A DNA stretch of 64,000 bases from contig JACGWO010000011.1 of the NCBI GenBank assembly GCA_034509735.1, forward strand, positions 11,999,866-12,063,865, written 5' to 3'. Made by a program: the position numbers and the translations under genes. The notes under the pieces are model-generated. The model was not told the origin of the DNA, ran no database searches, and saw only the letters and a list, made by a program, of their open reading frames with translations. Of the stretch, positions 60,029 to 64,000 are shown piece by piece. Source of the stretch: Sesamum alatum (lineage: Eukaryota > Streptophyta > Magnoliopsida > Lamiales > Pedaliaceae). Every line of letters begins with the position of its first letter. Within the stretch, counting starts at the first letter, position 1.

Positions 60029-61215
60029 CACTAAAAAAAATCAATATTAGCTATATTTTTAATGATCGTGGTTAAAAATCATAGTAAATAACTATTATTA
60101 ACTACGGTTAAAAAAAAAATCGATACAAAACTAGCTTTTCCACGACTTTTAGGGAGTATTTGCGTGCGCTTCAGAAAAGTGCTTTTCACATTCTGGATGT
60201 TGAAAAGCACTTTTGAGGTGTTTGAGATGTCAACTTCTGTTTCTGGAACTGCTACGGAAAATACTTTTAAGCCAAAAGCTGGAAGCACCTTGGGGGGTGC
60301 TTCTAGCTGCTTTGGCTTTTTTGTAAATAAATTCAATTTCTTTTTAGACTACTTTACCCTCATTATAATAATTTCTATTCGATTTTATCCTTTTCTAATG
60401 TATTCTCAAAATTGCTCATCTAAAGTTGATGTTAGAAATTTTAAATAATTTGAATAATTTATCACTAACAAAATTTATAATTTCACATATTTAATATTTT
60501 AAAGTTTTACTATTTTATTTTCTATATTATATTATATTATTCCTAAATCATAGCAAAATATAAATTAAATTGCTATGATTAATTAAAAAACAATTATTAT
60601 TTTGTCAATATTGTAAGTTTATTTATTGTGCATGAATGAACAATTATATTACATAATGGGAATATTATTGAACTAAACATCCAGTTTTTCTATTATTATA
60701 TCTTTTAATAATATAAATTATAATCATTTTGTAAAAAATTAAATATGAGTTATACTAATTGAAATAAACATTATTATTTTTGAGAAAAAATAATTATTAT
60801 AATCAAGAGATGTGCAAATAGTAATGCAAAATAGCATATGTTTAATACATGAGGACAAAACGATCATTAATCAATTAAACGTGTTTTATAAGTGCTTTTC
60901 TCCCAAACACTACCAATTTAGCTTTTATTAGTTTTTCACTTTTTTTTACAAACACTACCCACTTTTGATTCTGCTACAACTTTCAACTTTTTCTACGAAA
61001 ATCACTTCTTTAAAAGCAGAAGCTCTCGCAAACACTCCCTTAGCCGTGGTAAAAACATTCGCCATTGCTTTTAGCCATGGCAAATGTTTTAGCCACCCTC
61101 ACAAAAACCACGGCCAACAACCGTTGCGTGGCCGTGGTCAATGATTATTCGCTATGATTATTTAGTATTAACTATGGGAATTACTCATGGTTAAAGGTCA
61201 TATTTTTTTGTAGTG
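60029..61215. mobile_element. Nonautonomous CACTA element
   Basis: The left end is CACTAAAAAAAATC and the right end is ATTTTTTTGTAGTG, the complementary CACTA termini. The flanking trinucleotides are ACG and ACA (a 3-bp target duplication with one change). GTGGTTAAAAATCATAG-type subterminal motifs recur in both orientations. No transposase is present. A Harbinger-type element interrupts it. Confidence 0.65.
60152..61039. mobile_element. PIF/Harbinger-type element nested in the CACTA element
   Basis: The termini GGGAGTATTTGCGTGCGCTTC and GAAGCTCTCGCAAACACTCCC are inverted repeats, and TTA is duplicated exactly on both sides (60149-60151, 61040-61042), as in the PIF/Harbinger class. Further inside, AAAAGTGCTTTTC and AAGTGCTTTTCTCCC recur. 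It has no transposase; the two overlapping ORFs at 60079-60448 are element sequence. Confidence 0.7.
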
Positions 61216-61723
61216 ACAGAGTGGGGAAATAATTATTTAAATAATAATTTATTTGTTTTAATGCGAAATAAAGAGGAAAAAGTTAACTAATAAAACTATA
61301 AAATTAATTTTCATTTCCATTTTATTTTCATTGTATCAAACAAGGAGAGATGATTTGATCCCTTTCTACTATACCAAGTAATTTAATTTGGAGGAAGAAT
61401 ATTATACTTCCCGATCGTATATAAAATAAGTTTCATTGTCTTTCCCTTTTTTATTTTCTCTTTATTTAATCAAACCAAATAGACTCTAAATCAATGTTTT
61501 TAAAATCATATCGGGAATCAAGTCGGTCAAGCGATTGGATCATTGGTCCGATCGATCGAACCGAATTTAAAAAATTAGTTGATTCGGTATATATTCCGGA
61601 CCTTATTATATAAATATGTATGTAGTATATCAATACATTATATGTCAATAGGTTAAGTAAATACAACTTATAACAATTTTTTTATAAAATGGTGCAATTT
61701 ATAAATGAATACAATCGATAATA

Positions 61724-62122
61724 GGGTAACTTATAGCTACCTCCCCGGAGGTTTGACATAATTATAAATACCCCCTCGTTGTTTGAAAAATTATAAATAC
61801 CCCCCCGGAGGTTTGTAACATTCTAACAAATAGTCCATTCCATACATTTTTATGGATGAATTGACCAAAAATGCCCTTACGTACTGAATTATTTTTTATA
61901 TTAATTCTTAAAATTTTTTTGGACTACAATGCGCACGGAGAGATTTATTTAGTTTTTTACATAGAGGAGCAATAATGCAATTTGCTTCAGCCGATTTTTC
62001 TACAATTTTAATAAAAAGTTCAAGGGCAAAATAGTCAATTTCAGACCTTTGATTAAATTACAAACAACAAGGGGGTATTTGTAATTATGCCAAACCTCAG
62101 GGCAGGTAGCTGTAATTTACCC
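61724..62122. mobile_element. Mutator-like MITE inside the hAT element
   Basis: GGGTAACTTATAGCTACCTC and GGTAGCTGTAATTTACCC form the termini, and GGAGGTTTGACATAATTATAAATACC and its complement follow. It has the same family as 1678-2115, 13535-13930, 23480-23694 and 24396-24815. No clean 9-bp target duplication is visible. Confidence 0.65.
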
Positions 62123-62380
62123 ATAATTTAACATAAAAAATCAACAAATCTCTTGGAGGAAGTAAATGAAATTATAATTAAAACTAACAAGAAATTTAAA
62201 ATTTAAACCCCCCAAATACATTATATATGAATTGATTAAATAAGTATAATTTATAACAATATTTTAGCAACCGTTGCTCTCATATAATTTTTTTAAAAAA
62301 ATTCAAAAAAGTTTGAAGAAGCATAGAGAAAAGGAGAAAGAAATAGATTATGAACGAAAGAAAAACTCTATTGAAGAAGT

Positions 62381-62490
62381 GCTCATTGTCCCACATTGAA
62401 AAAGTATCAGACAAATATAATTTAAATACTTTCTCATTGTTCCACATTGAAAAATATAAATCAAGATTTAACACTTTCTCATTTATTTAC
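62381..62490 (+). repeat. Short direct repeats in the hAT element core
   Basis: CTCATTGTCCCACATTGAAAA at 62381 recurs as CTCATTGTTCCACATTGAAAA at 62432, about 51 bp later; a third, shorter copy (ACTTTCTCATT) follows at 62471. A TATAAATATGG motif lies just downstream at about 62494. Confidence 0.55.
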
Positions 62491-62765
62491 ACTATAAATA
62501 TGGTGATAGTTTATTTGAATAATTATCCATGAACCATTTTTTTTTTTTTTTTACATTTGTTTTCTTTTATCTTTGTAGTGGAATATATATTTCATTATAT
62601 ATATATATATGTTAAAAAAATTATCAAAATTGGTTCAATTGGGTTTGATCGGTCCACACTGATTCGATTGACACCAATTTTGTACCATTGACCTAGATCG
62701 AACACTTGGCCGGTTTTCAATCGAACCGACCACTCCGATCCGGGTTTAATAACGTTGCTCTCAAT

Positions 62766-63333
62766 AGCTTGCTTGTAAAAATCTTTCTCTTCGCATCTCA
62801 TTCGAGTAGCTCAAGGATTTGTTTGTCTATGAGAAAATAATTCTGGTTTCAAGTAAAAAAAAAATATCTCAAACACAATTTTACTACTTTCAAGAAAAAC
62901 ATATTACATCAACTATAAGCGTTATGTTTTATTTCTTGACTAATACTTTTTACAAGATCACATCAACTATCACAACTTATCAAAATTGTAAATTTAGTCC
63001 TCATATGATGCAAGAAAGATCTCACATGTTGCAAAAAAGGGTTTTCCCTATAATTTTTAACGAAATATGAAATTAAATTAAAATTTTATAAAATGTGGGG
63101 CTAAGGCAGAAGGTATGGATAGAACCAATATGAAGCTTAGGTGCCTAAAGCATCTGAATAAATTCTGTAATTAATTATATCTAATTTCCTTGTAATTTAT
63201 CATTAATTTATAAATAGAAGCTTTTTTCCTCCACCTTAATCTGTCCACCAAAAACAAAGAACCTCTCTTTTAGGAATATATAGGATAACCATATATATAT
63301 ATATATAGGAATCATGTGTAAATAAATAATATT
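62766..63333. other. AT-rich intergenic stretch
   Basis: No gene is recognised. The ORF 62819-63070 is low in complexity and has no domain. Confidence 0.4.
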
Positions 63334-63693
63334 TGTCGTCGTGACACGCCGTTTCTACGTACATATAATAAATAATTTTTTACGTTTTAAAATATATTAA
63401 TAAGAATAAAATATATAAATTAACGCATGACATTAAAAAAAGAAGGAAAGAAAGAAAAAATTAATTTATCAATTAATATAAAATTTGAAAAGTTGAATAA
63501 AGTAGTTACCATATCAGTTGCGTGGCCGTGGTCAATGACTATTCGCTTTAGTATTAACCATGACAATTAGCCATGGTTAAAGGTCATATTGTAGTGTGAG
63601 CATTATTTTTGGCATTACAAAAAGATGGTTTGGCGATGTCATTAACCGTCATTTGTTAGTAAAAATGGAATTTCTTTTATATAATAGTATAGA
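63334..63693 (-). mobile_element. Helitron-like element, copy H8, with an internal CACTA-end fragment
   Basis: On the minus strand it begins TCTATACTATTATATAAAAG after an A and carries the shared GGTTAATGACATCGCC block. Its body closely matches copy H1. The 3' hairpin and CTAG end are degraded. At about 63518-63598 it is interrupted by sequence matching the right end of the CACTA element at 61127-61215 (GTTGCGTGGCCGTGGTCAATG ... GGTTAAAGGTCATAT, GTAGTG). Confidence 0.6.
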
Positions 63694-64000
63694 TAATAAA
63701 TTAGAATCACGCGTTATTTTTTCTTTTTTTCGTAAGACAATCTTAAAAATATATAAATAGTTAATTAGAAGAAAATTAGTAAAAAAGAAAAAGACGATTC
63801 AATTTTGTACCACCCGTTATTTCTCTTGAACTTAGGACCTTATATTTATTAAATAAATTAATATTTGCTAGGTTTCTTTTATAACACTGCATGAAATAAA
63901 ATTACTAGCAACGACGTATATTTTTTTTAAAAATAGTGAAATTCGTTGCTAATTTATATTATTAACGAATTTAGTAATAATTTTACTTGCTAATTAGTTC
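63694..64000. other. AT-rich intergenic stretch at the window edge
   Basis: Nothing recognisable. Confidence 0.4.

Larger units (their letters stand above)
61492..62757. mobile_element. hAT-type element with a MITE inside
   Basis: The ends CAATGTTTTTAAAATC and GGGTTTAATAACGTTG are inverted repeats of the CAAYGTT type. Flanking octamers CTCTAAAT (61484-61491) and CTCTCAAT (62758-62765) differ at one position; 8 bp is the hAT target size. The subterminal regions share GGTCGGTT/AACCGAC and GATCG motifs in opposing orientation. No transposase domain is seen. Confidence 0.6.

Overview
The window is nuclear DNA of a flowering plant, almost certainly a dicot. The genes have GT-AG introns and plant-type products, the intergenic DNA is AT-rich, and it is packed with plant transposon classes (L1-type LINEs, Ty1/copia, Ty3/gypsy of the Tat type, Helitrons, Mutator-like foldback elements, CACTA, PIF/Harbinger and hAT). 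I cannot name the species from sequence alone.

Four host genes can be assembled exon by exon. (1) A heptahelical transmembrane protein of the PAQR family, + strand, 16156-20184, 3 exons, 353 aa. (2) A small two-exon plastid-type membrane protein resembling DUF7887, - strand, 24185-23288, 129 aa. (3) The nucleoporin NUP43, a WD40 protein, + strand, 28031-30888, 5 exons, 360 aa. (4) Ribosomal protein uL16/RPL10, + strand, 43190-44924, 4 exons, 222 aa, with a telo-box/site-II promoter. They belong to unrelated processes and form no operon or pathway.

Layout: 1-15900 is gene-free, with Helitrons, foldback elements with 9-10 bp target duplications, and LTR remnants. 15960-20640 is the HHP gene, with three foldback elements in its 2.7-kb second intron. 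20916-21722 is a possible solo LTR. 22318-24815 holds the small DUF7887-like gene with related foldback elements before it and inside its intron. 27071-27917 is a Mutator-like element ending 113 bp before the NUP43 start codon. 31953-42535 is an L1-type LINE split by a second full-length LINE on the opposite strand. 43017-44924 is RPL10. 46675-58374 is a Tat-type gypsy element with a perfect 5-bp target duplication; it has been invaded by a copia solo LTR (itself hit by a foldback element) and, in its 3' LTR, by a young copia element carrying an inverted piece of its own LTR. 58968-63693 is a cluster of Helitrons plus two nested DNA transposons (Harbinger in CACTA, Mutator-like MITE in hAT).

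I see no clear previously undescribed biological system. The most interesting items are the layered insertions that can be dated relative to each other, the antisense ORF of the gypsy element, the self-rearranged copia copy, the Helitron terminal hairpin kept by compensatory changes, and Mutator-like MITEs sitting in promoters and introns of otherwise intact genes. All boundaries and splice sites were read by eye; no alignment or database search was run.
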